Shown: in pieces, positions 1-11,729 of the stretch
How positions within the stretch are numbered: position 1 is the first letter of the stretch
Layout: the number at the start of each line of letters is the position of its first letter
Source: Periplaneta americana
Taxonomy: Eukaryota; Arthropoda; Insecta; Blattodea; Blattidae
Length of the DNA stretch: 64,000 nt
NCBI RefSeq assembly: GCF_040183065.1
Contig: NC_091117.1
Span: 107,686,001 to 107,750,000 of the forward strand
Reading direction: 5' to 3'
Program-made: the position numbers and the translations under genes
Notes under the pieces: generated by a model
Seen by the model: only the letters and a program-made list of their open reading frames with translations
Database searches by the model: none
Told to the model about the DNA's origin: nothing

Positions 1-285
1 GGCTAGCAACGTAGAAAAGAGAGAGGAGAAGGTTCAAATGCCGATTTAACTACACGATTTATGTAGTCATATATATTTATCTGTTATTTACGTCATTTTA
101 TCATTTTTTTGCAGTTTTTGAAGTGAATTTCGGAACGATGCCAGCAACTAACCAAATAGCCTGAATTCAAGTAACTCAAATATTCGTTATCATGTATATT
201 AGTGCTTAGGTCTCCGATCATGCCCAGTGTCTTACATCTGAGACTTAAGAATATTCTATCGTCTCATTCTTTTTTGGGGAAACTG
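1..285. mobile_element. End of a Tc1-like element (truncated by the window)
   Basis: Positions 41-285 match 36057-36294, the right end of the Tc1-like element at 32496-36294, over about 240 bp at roughly 85 percent by eye. Both end in the same terminal inverted repeat (read inward, CAGTTTCCC followed by AGAATGAGACGA) next to a TA dinucleotide (286-287). The rest of the copy lies before the window. Confidence 0.65.
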
Positions 286-294
286 TACATCTAT

Positions 295-540
295 TACAGG
301 CTGTACATCTCACGTAATCATAGGTATCAGAAGAAGAGGAATTGTTTGTATGCAGCTGAAGTCTGACTATTGTAATATGTAGCTAGTGGGCGATGTATGC
401 AATGAAGGGGGAAAGGAACTGGCCACCCTATCCCATTACCTCCTGGTCTAGTTGCCTCATAAGTGATGCCTTCTTTGTGTCACTTGTGAAGTTCAGACCT
501 GTCTTCGGACAGTTGACTAAACAACAATAAATTATAGTTA
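295..540 (+). repeat. Dispersed repeat, family shared with 23935-24120
   Basis: The stretch from about 360 to 535 reappears in reverse complement at 23935-24120, including GGAACTGGCCACCCTA-like and CAACTGTCCGAAGA-like blocks. There is no coding capacity. Class unknown. Confidence 0.6.
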
Positions 541-737
541 CTGCTTATCAGCAGCGAGCCGATGCAACCCTCAACATAGCTTAAAAGATACAAATAGAAT
601 TACTCTTAATAATGCAACATGCATAATGATCTTATTTTATTTCATATATATCATACCCTACGCTCTCACAGACGCTATGTCCTCTTCACTGAAGCTATGC
701 AATGACAATATCTTGAGATGCGCAACAAATATAACAA

Positions 738-1970
738 TCTATATATATAATTTGAACTGGTAATGGAAATTACGGGAAAACGGCTGAACGGATTTTAATG
801 AGTGACCCCTCATTTTCATGCCTGGCATCCAAAGTTTTTCGGAAAAGTAGTAGTTTTCAGTGAAATGTCAATTTTCCTACATAATTTTCCTATTTTCCAA
901 AATCCATCTGTTGTCAGTTTTGAGAAATAAGTTTACTGAATCACGGCCGACTTGATTGAATTTCAGAACAAAACACACACTACAATAAACAATAGGCTAT
1001 TACACGAAGGCCATTACCTGCAGGATTGCCGACATATTTAGAGCTCAATTCAATTTGTTATTAAAAACTGATTCTGCAGTGTATAATTTTCTGAGTACAG
1101 CTGTGTATTGGATATTCAAATCTACGAAACTTGAGGTCGTTTGATGACAATTACCATTAGAAATTAAATATTATTGTAGTTAATATCATGATGCATCTAT
1201 TTTTCATTAATTGTACATAATACTGATGCTATATTGATGATATGAAAGTGAAACTTTTGTGGTTATGTAGGGAATATCTTAATTTAGATCTTCATTTCTA
1301 TAATTTACTGAGTGCCTGCTATATATAACTACAAAACTTAAGTAAGATAATAATATTTTTATTAAAAATCGAATATTTTTATACTTATTAACCCAGTGGG
1401 GTTGGGTCTTTTTCATATACTTAATGGCGGTATAGTGTAGATATTGATATGTGTCATTGTCTTCAGTATTGGCTCGAGAGAGAGCAAAAATTACAGTTCC
1501 TAAGGAAAGATAAAAAGGTATTACTTAGTGATAAAATAAGAGGCTTAGAAAATTTTGTAGTCTCCAGATCATTTCAGCAAGATCTCTTAGTAGGATAAAA
1601 TGATTTTACGCTCTACATTTCAAGTTCTACTTGCAGCAGCTATACGAAAATGCTATTGTTCGAAAGCTTAGCAAACCTGACATTTTTTAAAACTTTTGCC
1701 TACAATCCACAATGACCTGAAATATCTACTGCTTTCGTCCTGACATTGATACTTGCGTTTTCGCGTTGAAACTCAAAAACTGAAGTTGGATAGGTTCAAT
1801 AAAAAGTATTTGGCCTAAAAAATCAATTCAGAGGGAGTATGTTTCATTATCATGGAAGCAAATAACTATCAAAAAGACAAGTATTCTTCATTGAAAATAA
1901 ATCTGAAAAATTTTTATTTGAACATCTAACGAACTTAGTTTGCAGGAGTATTTGCTGCACAAGCCACTAG
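738..1970 (+). mobile_element. Non-autonomous Helitron
   Basis: It begins with TC (738-739) after an A and runs into a TCTATATATATAATTTG start and a block ending GGCTGAACGGATTTTAATGA, typical of insect Helitrons as I know them. It ends with CTAG (1967-1970) before a T, preceded by a short potential hairpin (TGCAG...CTGCA). The 3' 650 bp recur inverted at 7462-8110. No reading frame is seen. A 16-bp piece of the MITE at 40825-41090 lies near 945. Confidence 0.55.
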
Positions 1971-2721
1971 TATTAATCTAAAAAAGCACATTCGGATTTC
2001 TTGCTACAACCGCTTTTGTTAACATTATGTATTAGTAACAGTGATATAAAATAAATTGAAGTCTTAAAAAAATATTAACCCAATAACAAAATTCAGGCGC
2101 CACATAATAGTAGTTTATGAGAGATTAAAAATAGATTTTATGCGCCTCAGGCGATAATTTCCACGAGCGCATAAGATCTGTTTACTGTCGTGTACTAGAC
2201 AATATTTTATCCATTACTGACTGGTATCTAAATTTAAATTTGAATTTAAATTATACGTCTTTTGTTTGTAATGTGTTGTTTGTGAAGAAGTTATAAACGA
2301 AATCAAATGTATGGATTTTACGGTTGCTTATGTGTTGGTTGTCATGGAAAAACTTTTAATTCATTGCAATTCAATGCTGTGAATAAAGACATTGTTTAGA
2401 TTGCTAAGGACGATGAAATAAAGACCAGTTTAGGTATCAGTCATAGAGCTCTATATAGAGCTCTAATCAGTCATGGATAAAAATGTTTAGTCGTCATGGC
2501 TAATACGTAAAATACCGGTACATCTAGATGCCACTCAGCCACTCTGTAATTACGGGCAGGACATTCTTACTCAGTTTTTTAACTTAAAATGCTATATTAC
2601 TTTAAATAATGCAATGTAACCTTTCATGTTTGAATTTTTCAAATGAAGCATATCACCCTACATAATGCATATTGTTTAACTTCTTAAACTTTATTAATGT
2701 ACTTTGAGATAATATTTTCAG
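1971..2721. other. AT-rich stretch without recognisable gene
   Basis: No coding pattern or element ends recognised. It contains a 22-bp perfect palindrome (2444-2465) flanked by a 9-bp direct repeat, listed separately. Confidence 0.6.
2436..2474. repeat. Short palindrome between 9-bp direct repeats
   Basis: ATCAGTCAT occurs at 2436-2444 and 2466-2474. Between them lies AGAGCTCTATATAGAGCTCT plus one base, a perfect palindrome. The layout resembles a target duplication around a tiny palindromic insertion or a transposon excision footprint. Confidence 0.7.
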
Positions 2722-3170
2722 AACTGAAGGGGTGAGAATGATATAGTCCAAGTCACAAAGACAAAACTTTACAGGAGAGCGTACTGAAAGTTAATGCTAC
2801 TGTTTTTTTCTCTCTATGAGGGCGGGAGAGGAACATCCCTGTGCACGCGACTTGAGGTCTATTGTGCGCCTCTGGGATGAGTTGCAAGCCCACCGACTCC
2901 ACCTACGCCGAACCGACCTAACCTCTAACACCCTAACGACCAGTCCCGCCATCCTTTCAAAATCCGTGTACCATTCCACCCCAACAGCCCCACCCCACAT
3001 TCCCCCTCAAACGGTCTGAGGTATAAGCCCCCTCTCCCGTCTCTGCAATGGTATGCTACTGTATTAGATGCGGTATTATAATTTCCTCAGCGCATATTTG
3101 TGTTATTTGCTGAGTAAATTTTATAATATTTTAGTAGTAGCTTCCCCATATATGTAAGACATTTACATTT
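2722..3170. repeat. Unclassified repeat with locally GC-rich core
   Basis: The start (CTGAAGGGGTGAGAATGA-like, 2725-2760) recurs directly at 35531-35565, and 3095-3165 recurs inverted at 35600-35665, so these are pieces of one dispersed family. The core 2815-3050 is clearly more GC-rich than its surroundings. Short open frames exist on both strands but show no domain I recognise. Confidence 0.4.
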
Positions 3171-3208
3171 ATTTATTAATTTACACTTATTTATTAAAAT
3201 AACTACTG

Positions 3209-3457
3209 TTAAAAATGACAAAAAACATACATTCTGAGGTTATGTAACTGATACCTTTTCCGATTATCAGTTAGACAGTTTTTAAATTGAGAAAATGAAC
3301 TCTCATCGTCACATGATGTTATCGGTGCAAATTTATAATATAAAATATTGTGGCTGCATTTGTCTCCTGGTGCACCACCTCTATGACTGAAAGCGATCAC
3401 AATGAACTCGACATACAAACATACGTGCGCTCCTACATAACACAAAGCAGAGCTCAT
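3209..3457 (-). pseudogene. hAT transposase C-terminal dimerisation domain, relic
   Basis: The reverse-strand frame contains FAPITSC...SFSQFKNCLTDNRK, which parallels the hAT dimerisation block FAPLTSVSVERSFSAFK of the element at 8452-11285 and FAPMTSC of the relic at 39623-40095. Catalytic regions are absent. This is an orphan C-terminal fragment without recognised terminal repeats. Confidence 0.5.
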
Positions 3458-3484
3458 AGAGATCTTGTAACCTGCTTGTGCCTT

Positions 3485-3765
3485 TGACTGATATCATTAT
3501 TTTATTTATTTATTTATTTAATCTGACAGAATTAAGGTCATAAGGCCTTCCCTTCCATCCTACCAGGTAGCACATATAAATACAAGAAAAAAAAAACATA
3601 AAAATTCAAACACTGATGAAAATAATACAAATTACATTTAAAGTCCTATACAGGGTCAACAGGGTCAAAAGAACACTATATATAGCTCTTATCGAGCTAA
3701 TACAAGGAAAAAAAAGAAATAAAACAAAGATAGCAATGATGATAGTGATAGTAGTAGTAGTAGTA

Positions 3766-3818
<53 letters not shown>

Positions 3819-4380
3819 CATAAATACATTACATATTAATTGTCAATTTTACAACAGCATAGTTGCAATATTTATTACATAACATGGATTAAGCCGAAGT
3901 TGCGCAACCTAACAGGTGTTCAAAACGCAATTCCATGAACTAGACTGTGATTCTTTAATTAATTTATATTTTAATTTTGATATTGTCCGACAGTCTCTGT
4001 CATGGTCAGGGAATGGAATCGATATGCTGAAAGACGATGAGTAGAAGGATGTTCTGTGCAGAGAATTCCAGAGGCGTGGAATCGATATGCTGAAAGACGA
4101 TGAGTAGAAGAATGTTCTGTGCAGAGGAATAGAGAAAAGGTACATGTTCCGGGTTCGAGATAGTGAAAGGCAAACAAAACGAGATGTTAGGTAAGAGGAT
4201 GTGGAGGTGTGGATGATTTTAAATAGTAATAAGAGGGAGCTGAAGAATATTCTTTCTTTAAGTGGATTCCAAGACAACAATTCTAGTGACGGTGTTACAT
4301 GATCGAATTTTCTAATGTTACAAACGAAACGAACGCAGATATTGTGAATACGCTGTAGTCTATAGAAATGAACTCGCATA
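3485..4380 (-). pseudogene. LINE (CR1/Jockey-like) 3' fragment
   Basis: Read on the reverse strand, the frame gives RIHNICVRFVCNIRKFDHVTPS, LHRTFFYSSSFSISIP and DCRTISKLKYKL. These correspond to the C-terminus of the LINE at 58228-59838 (RVHNACVRFICN, SSSFTVATSRHWNSLP, DCRTLISFK). The 3' end carries the family's AAGGCCTTATGACCTTAA block and an (AAAT)n tail (3500-3522). The copy is 5' truncated. A 63-bp in-frame tandem duplication (4015-4077 and 4078-4140) repeats the HRTxFYSSSFSISIP segment. An A23 tract (4380-4402) sits at the 5' break. A GTA/AAT array lies at 3749-3818, inside the 3' non-coding part. Confidence 0.75.
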
Positions 4381-4402
4381 AAAAAAAAAAAAAAAAAAAA
4401 AA

Positions 4403-4916
4403 ACATTTTGGACTGTATCATTCTCACTCCATCAATTTGTTACGAATGGGACAAAATTTGGAAAAGCGTTTTTGTGATAAATGTCAAATCAAATATGTTC
4501 TCTTCTTCTGTTATTGTCAGAATTTTAATATCGATATTAATGAAGAAATGGAGGTTTAAAAAATGATAAATCATTTTTTCAAGACCCTTACAATACGTAT
4601 TCACCTAGCAGAATAACTAAATAAAAGTTGCTGGTAGTGTCACGGTAGGGACACAAAGGTAAAGTTTAATTTTGAAATCATTTTCCTTTTTTCATTTCAA
4701 CAAATCTTACTTACAGCTCTTTAAATAGTAAATTTCCCCTGTTATTGTCCACTTTAGATGCTCACAGTATGGAGGCAGCTGATCTCTATGCACCACATAG
4801 TAGCCTACATAATGTTGAAACCATGTGATAATTTTAGAAAAAAATTGGTTACATGACACTGACACAAACTAATTAAATTTATACATCATACAAAGTTTTG
4901 AAGTGTTGAAACCTTA
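4403..4916. other. AT-rich stretch, nothing recognised
   Basis: Only short frames without similarity to families I know. Confidence 0.5.
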
Positions 4917-4917
4917 A

Positions 4918-4960
<43 letters not shown>

Positions 4961-5034
4961 GTAATAATATTATTATTATTATTAAATAATAATAATGAAG
5001 ATAATAACTTATGGCATAGGAAGATTCTTAAGCA

Positions 5035-5100
<66 letters not shown>
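4917..5100. repeat. Facing AAT and ATT microsatellites
   Basis: (AAT)n at 4917-4993 with an internal switch to ATT near 4969, then about 45 bp of unique sequence, then an uninterrupted ATT array at 5038-5100. The two arrays are complementary and could pair as a hairpin. Confidence 0.9.
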
Positions 5101-5101
<1 letters not shown>

Positions 5102-6421
5102 AGTTACGGGTTTCAATTTGACTACTCATACGTAAGGTTTTCTTCAACTTTTTTTAGGTAAATATTTCATTATTTTATGGAATGTCCGTAGTTTATATCT
5201 AATTGAAGGTGAAATTAACAATAATTGAAAAAAAAAAAAAAACATAAATCCCAGTACAAACTTAATATAAAACAAATTATATTGATTGCATGCTTTACGA
5301 GTCTCTACACAATATTATAATGAAAGACTGTAAACATTTTAAGTGTCTGAAATGAAACATTTTACCTTCTTTTTTCATAAAACACATTTTCTTCTTTCGT
5401 AATGAAGTGCTCGCCACAAAAGTCTTCTTTAGAGAACTGATCTCCAAGCTCCTAGGATTGTTTTGTTGTCGCATGTTCACTGAACAGCAAACTTGAAATG
5501 TGTAAGTAGGGTTGGATTTCGCTGAGCTATGCTCCATACATATCTACAATGTTGCGGAATTCATGTCTAGGTGTCCAAACGAAGGACTCTAATTACGAGG
5601 TACCAACCAGTCTTCGAACTTCTGACTAAACTTACATACCATATCCATACAATCACTTAAACGTTCACGCAATTATAGAAATTCTGTGAATACCCTGTCA
5701 TCTTTTTTTTTCATATTTGTCTATCGGCAATGGAGATCTGTGTGGAAAATTTTGACATGACCTCATAAAACAGTTTCCTTGCAAGGCATTCCATCGTTAC
5801 CGCGTGATTTTAAGACTTTATTAATGTCTCTTTTTAATTGCAGACGTTATCAAACAGTTATGACTTGATAGATAATAATGGAGCAATGGTGGAAAGTAAA
5901 TTATAAAGAAAGTGAAGTTCTCGATTAGACCGCTCCACAGCCTCTCTGTCCATCACAGACGACAGACGCTGTGAGGCCGTTAAGTACAGCAGGTCCCGTT
6001 TTCTACCTCCAAGATGCCAATTCGCATGTCACCAGTCGAGAGTAGACAGTTTTTTTTAGGAGAACTGGTAGATTATTTATGAGGCATTTCAGAGTAGGCC
6101 GAGAGCAACAGACGTCCATTACATGACAGAGGTCCGTGGCAGAGTCGTGCATAAAGGCCCAGCCCACGATCTGCTTTATCACTGCAGCCCAATGGCACTA
6201 AACAGTGTCGCACGTCACCCTGCATCACCGCACGGGTAGCGACGGACTGCTTGTGGAGCGGTTTAGTGCGGTGGACTTGTTTGTATCAAAGCATGAGCCC
6301 AAGTTTCCGCTTCTATCAGTTACTTATGAATTGAGTAGACGCGGGTTTGTGCTTGTGTGTACGGTTCGATCAACGATCAGCTACTGTTTCAAGCGTTTTC
6401 GTTTTTGATTTGTTTTTCAAG
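5101..6421. other. No recognised gene; GC-richer patch at 5930-6300
   Basis: Open frames at 5295-5537 (reverse) and 6205-6408 (forward) show no recognisable domain. The patch 5930-6300 is less AT-rich than its flanks. I cannot assign it. Confidence 0.5.
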
Positions 6422-7440
6422 ATGAGTCCAAATAATGGTGCATCGCAAAGAAAATACAGTCTCTGTGAGACTGCTATTACGCTATCAAAATTCTTTGACA
6501 AAGAATATTATGATAAAATATTTCATCAAAGATCTTTGATAAAAGATAGAATTTTGGGTATATTACACTACATAAAATCGTTTAAAAAACCTTTCATAAA
6601 AGATTTTATCAAACGTAACCTAAAATTAGGAACAAATCTCTCTAACACTTGTTCCACAACAATGAATATGTGTTCCGTGGATTTGTTGAAACTGATATTT
6701 ACGCCTTAAAAGTTTATGATTTGTGTATACTAATATTTACGCGTTAAGTTTACAACGCTATGAATAAAGAACAGTATTATGCTTGTTTAGCTAAAATTGG
6801 TTCAATTATTACAATATGCATGTTACTGAGAAAGAAACGCCTTTGGATTAAACTCCTGATCACAATACAAATATGTGGTCAGGGGTTAAACCGTGGATTG
6901 CAAAACGTGATAAGTGAAGTATACATCAGAACTTACTGAAAGAGCTACAATGAGAGAACTTGAAAAGTTATACAAATTATTATAAAATATTACTTACATA
7001 CAAATGGCTTTTAACGAACCCGCAGGTTCATTGCCGCCCTACATAACCCCGCCATCGGTCCCTATCCTGTGCAAGATTAATCCAGTCTCTATCATCATAT
7101 CTCACCTCTCTCAAATCCATTTTAATATTATCCTCCCATCTACGTCTCGGCCTTCCCAAAGGTCTTTTTTCCCTCCGGCCTCCCAACTAACACTCTATAT
7201 GCATTTCTGGATTCGGCCATATAATAATAATACTATATTATAACCATGATTTATTTACATTTCATTTCCTTCAAACTCCGAAATCAGAATTTTTGTGGTA
7301 GCAACAGTCCAGTTATATTTGCGTTCTGCATATTTTTTTCACGGTATAGAAATCTTTTATCAAAGATAACAAGCTGAACTTACATTTTATGAAAGATCTT
7401 TTATGAAAGAAACGTTTATAAAAGAAAACCCATTACGCTG
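6422..7440. repeat. AT-rich region with inverted TCTTTGATAAAAGA motifs
   Basis: ATCTTTGATAAAAGAT at 6532-6547 is the exact reverse complement of ATCTTTTATCAAAGAT at 7348-7363. Further shorter arms (TTTCATAAAAGAT near 6590, CTTTCATAAAAGAT inverted near 7390) suggest a snap-back element. A forward frame of 96 codons (6422-6709) starts MSPNNGASQRKYSLCE but runs across the inverted repeats and has no known domain. A LINE fragment lies inside at 6993-7222. Confidence 0.4.
6993..7222 (-). pseudogene. 3' fragment of an RTE-like LINE
   Basis: About 85-90 percent identical by eye to the 3' end of the copy at 53771-54715, and in the same orientation. On the reverse strand it encodes remnants of the DWINLAQDRDRWR C-terminus. 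The 3' tail is a short TAAG/TAAGT repeat, seen here as ACTTACATAC. It is 5' truncated at about 230 bp. Confidence 0.75.
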
Positions 7441-7461
7441 TCATATATTTTATAATGTATA
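7223..7461. other. AT-rich spacer
   Basis: Holds the right-hand inverted motif of the 6422-7440 repeat and nothing else I recognise. Confidence 0.5.
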
Positions 7462-8110
7462 CTAGTGGCTTGTGCTGCAACTGCTGCAAACTAAGTTCAT
7501 TAGACATTCAAAGAAACATTTTTCAGATTTATTTTCAATGAAAAATACCAGATGTTGTGAAAGTTATTTTCTTCCATAATAATGAAATACACTCCCTCTG
7601 AACGGTTTTTTTTTATCCCAAATACATTTTCTTGAATCTATACATGTTCAGTTTTTTAGTTTGAACGCGAAAACGCAAGTGACAATGTCAGAACGATCAG
7701 TGAGTTAATTATGTGGGAGTAAAGCAATAGCTAATTCAGGTCATTGTGGATTGTAGTTGAAAGTTAAAAAAAATGTCAAGTTTGCCATGTTTTCGAACAA
7801 TAGACATAGCATCTTGGTATAGCTGCTACATGTTTCGTGAACTACTTTGAAATGTAGAGGGGTAGAATCATTTTATCCTGCTAATAAACCTTGTTGAAAT
7901 GATCGGGAGACTACAATACTTTGTAGCCTCTTAGTTTTCCTTAGGAACTGTTATTTTTGCGCTCTCTCGAGCCGATACTGAAGAGAATCACGCATTTAAA
8001 TATCTACACCACACCGCCATTAAATATATGAAAAAGAATCAATCCCACTTGATTACTAACTATAAAAATATTTTATATTTGATAATATTAGCTCACGTAA
8101 GCTTCGTAGT
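7462..8110 (-). mobile_element. Helitron copy, 5' truncated
   Basis: Reverse complement of roughly 1320-1970 at about 80 percent by eye. It ends on the reverse strand in the same CAAGCCACTAG^T terminus (CTAG at 7462-7465). The 5' TC end of the family is not found on its right side. The copies at 738 and 7462 form an inverted pair about 5.5 kb apart. Confidence 0.55.
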
Positions 8111-8451
8111 TTTCAGTAACATATACTATATATACTAGGACTGGGGACAGAGCGGTTCGGTTCGGAGCAGATACTGTGACGTCATTACTCGGTTGAACCA
8201 AGTACAAATTTGTGGCGGCAGATTTAAAATTTAGATAGATTGAGTCGATTTTAGAACGTACTTTGAAAGTGAAAGAAAGTGTATTTTAAAATCGTTGTAG
8301 TAAAGCGCTTTCGCTTTGCCAATTGACGAGAAAAAAGTGCTTCTCTTCATTGCAAAATGGCGGTTTCAAATTTCATCTGCGTGATTACAACTATTTGCGG
8401 AGTTATTTTGTATGAAAGGCCTATTTAACTTTCAGTGTTGTTATATATGAC

Positions 8452-11285
8452 CAGACATCGGATTCTAGGGCAAATGCCTATTTTGTTTCTTTAGGAGAAA
8501 AGTAAAAATAATTATTAATATTTGTGTTTCATGGAAATTGAAAGGTATTCAAAGAGTTTTATAGTGCCCTAAAATGCCCTAAAACGGTTATTAGAGCCTA
8601 ATTTGTTAATATTCGCCTAAAAATGCCTAACTCACTGTAAAGTTTCGCATTTTACTCTTACTTTTTATAATTTATACATGCATTCACTGCGAAATTTAAG
8701 GCATTTAAAAAGTGGAAAGTTTGCTTCACACCGGCCATGAAACCATTGATAAAGGAAACAAAATGTTTTGAATCTCACGACACTCGCAATAGATTTCACC
8801 GAATTTAACATGTTTGAGGCATAAATGCCGACAAAGAACCAACCTTAGTTTTGAAGCAGGCAACAATCACAACATGTGCTGCTACCGATTCAGAGATATA
8901 CTATACTATAAAAATGACTGTTTTCGGTCTGAAACCGATTAGCTGTACTGCCCTTCAGAGTGTCATAAAATCACAATTTTTGGAGAAAGAGTGTTTTTGA
9001 AATATTTATGAAAAGTCGTAAAACTGCGAATTAGTAGGGTAAACCGTTACAAAATATTTAAAAGAATGGCCCTCCTAGTGTTAACACTACCAGGAAATGC
9101 AACAATAAGTGGAACTTTGTATTTTTGTCCAATTGAATCTCAATAACAACGGTTCATTTGAATGCTCGTTAACAGTTGCTCTTTCCCTCACCTTATTTGT
9201 GTTGAGAAGTTTTGAGCGGTAGGACGTTTTCCTGTGAAGTTTAACGCGATAATGGCGAAAAATATAAGTGCAAAATCTACATTGATCCGGCAATGGCTAA
9301 CAGAATATTCAGAATTCACTTATGATGGAAAAGTAATATTCTGCAAGATTTGTAGCAAACAGGTATGTAACAATAGTTGAAATATATAAATTCTATTAAT
9401 TTTAATGAATAGGCCTATAATATTTATACATTGACTGAGCTATCCTGAGGTATAATTCTTTTTAAGACCACTACACTTTAACCTTTTAAATTCCGATAGT
9501 TAAAGTATTTGATTGTTCGAACCCACTAACTTTGTGATAGAAATACGGCAATACAACAATTAGGATTTTATTTTAATTCAGTTTACTTTACATTTTTAGA
9601 TTTCGCAAGAAAAGAAGTGCCACCTAAAGCAGCATGTGCAAGGAGCGGCTCATAAGGCTAAAGCTCAGCAGAAAAATCAACTGCCACAAACTTTACTAAC
9701 GCAGCCTACTTCATCCAATCTCAGCAGCAATTTCTATGCTGATTTAACCAGAGCGTTTGTTGCTGCTAACATTCCCTGGAATGCATTTGAAAATCCGGTT
9801 TTAAGACAGTTTTTACAAATATACTGCAAACAAAATATCCCATCTGAGTCGACCCTAAGCAAAAATTACTTAGACAGAATATACAATGAAACTTTAGCTT
9901 CCATTCGGGAGGATATAGGTGATTCTTACATATGGGTCTCTGTGGATGAAACCTCAGATCCTATGAATAGGTATATAGCAAATATGGTAGTAGGAAAACT
10001 TAGTCCTGATGGACCTTCGATTCCACACCTCGTATGTGTTAAGGAACTTTCGAAAGTGAATAGCCAAGCCATTGCTTATTTTGTAAATAAAGGCCTACAG
10101 TCTTTATACTCAGGTAATATAGACGATTCTAAAGTTCTGTTGTTTTGTATTGATGCTACCTCATACATGGTTGCTGCAGCTCCACTTCTTAAAACATTTT
10201 ATCCTAACCTCACGCATGTAACCTGTCTAGCACATGGCCTTCACAGGGTTTCTGAAACAATCCGGAATGAATTTCCTCTTGTCAATTCGTTTATTTCTAA
10301 CACAAAAAAATGTTTTTGTAAAGCCCCATCCAGGATTTCAATATTCAGAGAGAACTTTCCAGATATCCTACTCCCACCTCAGCCAGTTGTTACACGATGG
10401 GGAACCTGGATTCAGTCTCAATGGTGTATTATTCTAAGTATTTTAAAGAAGTGGTCACAGTTATTGATAAATTACCTGAAACTGATAGTGCAGCGTGTGT
10501 GAAAGCAGTGAAAGATTGTCTGAATGACTCACGAGTGAAAAACGATATTGCCTACATAACATCAAACTTTTCTTTCATACCTGCAAGCATTGAACAATTA
10601 GAACGTGAAAAACAATCTCTTTGTAGCCAAATAGCAATAGTAAAGGAAGCTCAAGTGAACATACATTCTGCTTTGGGCGAAACTGGGAAAAAAGTTAAAA
10701 ATAAGTGGGACAACGTATTAAATAAAAATGTAGGATTTTCATTGTTGGAAAAAGTATCAAGAGTGATATCGGGGGAAAGTGTAAATGTTCCAGTAAGTAT
10801 TGATGTTTCTATTGTACCTAATTTAAAATTTGCGCCTCTCACATCAGTTTCGGTTGAAAGAAGTTTTTCTGCTTTCAAAATGATTCTAAGTGACAAAAGG
10901 CAAAGGTTAACTGTGGAGAATTTAGAAAAAATTCTGGTGGTGTACTGTGCAGATAATTATAATAAAGTCTGAGCATGGAACTGAATTTCAATAACTTAAA
11001 ATGAGTAATCTTGATATCAATAATCATTATTTCATTAGTTTCAATATATTAAATTTGTGCAGCTCTGTTTATAAATATAATATAGTATTCTTTTTTAATG
11101 TTTAAACATACTTTTTTGTGCGTATTTTAGTGTATAACTAAAAATTTCAGTGAAAGAAATAAGTATGATACCGTGATGTGCCTAAAATGCCTATTTTAAT
11201 TAAAATAGAGCCTAATTTTACAAATTTTGAGCTTATTTTAGGCGCCTAAAACTGCAATTTTTAGTGCCTAAAAATCCGATGTCTA
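8452..11285 (+). mobile_element. hAT DNA transposon, complete ends
   Basis: The left terminus CAGACATCGGAT and the right terminus, which reads TAGACATCGGAT on the other strand, form the inverted repeat. Both are flanked by TATATGAC (8444-8451 and 11286-11293), a perfect 8-bp target duplication as expected for hAT. Subterminal GCCTA/TGCCTA repeats occur at both ends. The 2834-bp element carries one interrupted transposase gene. Confidence 0.9.
9252..10972 (+). pseudogene. hAT transposase, spliced, one frameshift
   Basis: Exon 1 (9252-9362) begins with ATG and ends in FCKICSKQ. A GT-AG intron follows (9363-9599, CAG|GTATGT and TTTTTAG|A). Exon 2 continues ISQEKKCHLKQH, completing a BED-type zinc finger (CxxC...HxxxxxH). 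The catalytic domain shows WVSVDETSD (first Asp near 9945), FCIDAT (second Asp near 10152), the hAT TCLAHGLHRV motif near 10218 and VVTRWGTW near 10385. The frame is lost between about 10400 and 10430; the next frame (to the stop at 10970-10972) carries the dimerisation block LTSVSVERSFSAFK. A single lost base would explain the break. hAT transposases cut and paste DNA in the nucleus. This copy is unlikely to be active. Confidence 0.85.
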
Positions 11286-11293
11286 TATATGAC

Positions 11294-11514
11294 AGACGAA
11301 ATAAAATTGATAAAATAATTTATAATACTAACAGCTAATAAATTAACATTTGAGGTAAACGTTAAACGCTGCAGCCAAGTAAAAAAAAAAGATACAAAGA
11401 AACAGACTCCATGAAGCGCTGCCTAAAACACTTAAAAATAACACACAGAATTATTTACTATTACGGAAAGTGGATAAAATAATCAATAAAACGTGGAATC
11501 TTAAACTGAAGAAT
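11294..11514. other. Short spacer
   Basis: AT-rich, no features recognised. Confidence 0.5.
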
Positions 11515-11524
11515 ATAATGTTTA

Positions 11525-11719
11525 ATGTTTTTTTTTTTTAATGTTATGTTTTATTTAACGACGCTCGCGACTGCAGAGGTTATATCAGCGTCGCCGGTTG
11601 CGCCGGAATTTTGTCTCGCAGGAGTTCTTTTAGATGCCAGTAAATCTACTGACATGAGCCTGTCGCATTTAAGCACACTTAAGTGCCATCGACTTGGCCC
11701 GGGATCGAACCCGCAAATC
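11525..11719 (-). mobile_element. tRNA-derived SINE, truncated at the tRNA head
   Basis: On the reverse strand it starts at the B box (GGGTTCGATCCCGGGCC) and continues through the body to the tail CGTCGTTAAATAAAACAT. It is flanked by the 10-bp duplication ATAATGTTTA (11515-11524 and 11720-11729). Same family as 24152-24353 and 32072-32285. Confidence 0.85.
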
Positions 11720-11729
11720 ATAATGTTTA

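Noticed and set aside
3606..3882. Open frames rich in Ile, Thr or Val on both strands
   Set aside because: They translate the GTA/AAT microsatellite and the LINE 3' non-coding part. No protein evidence.
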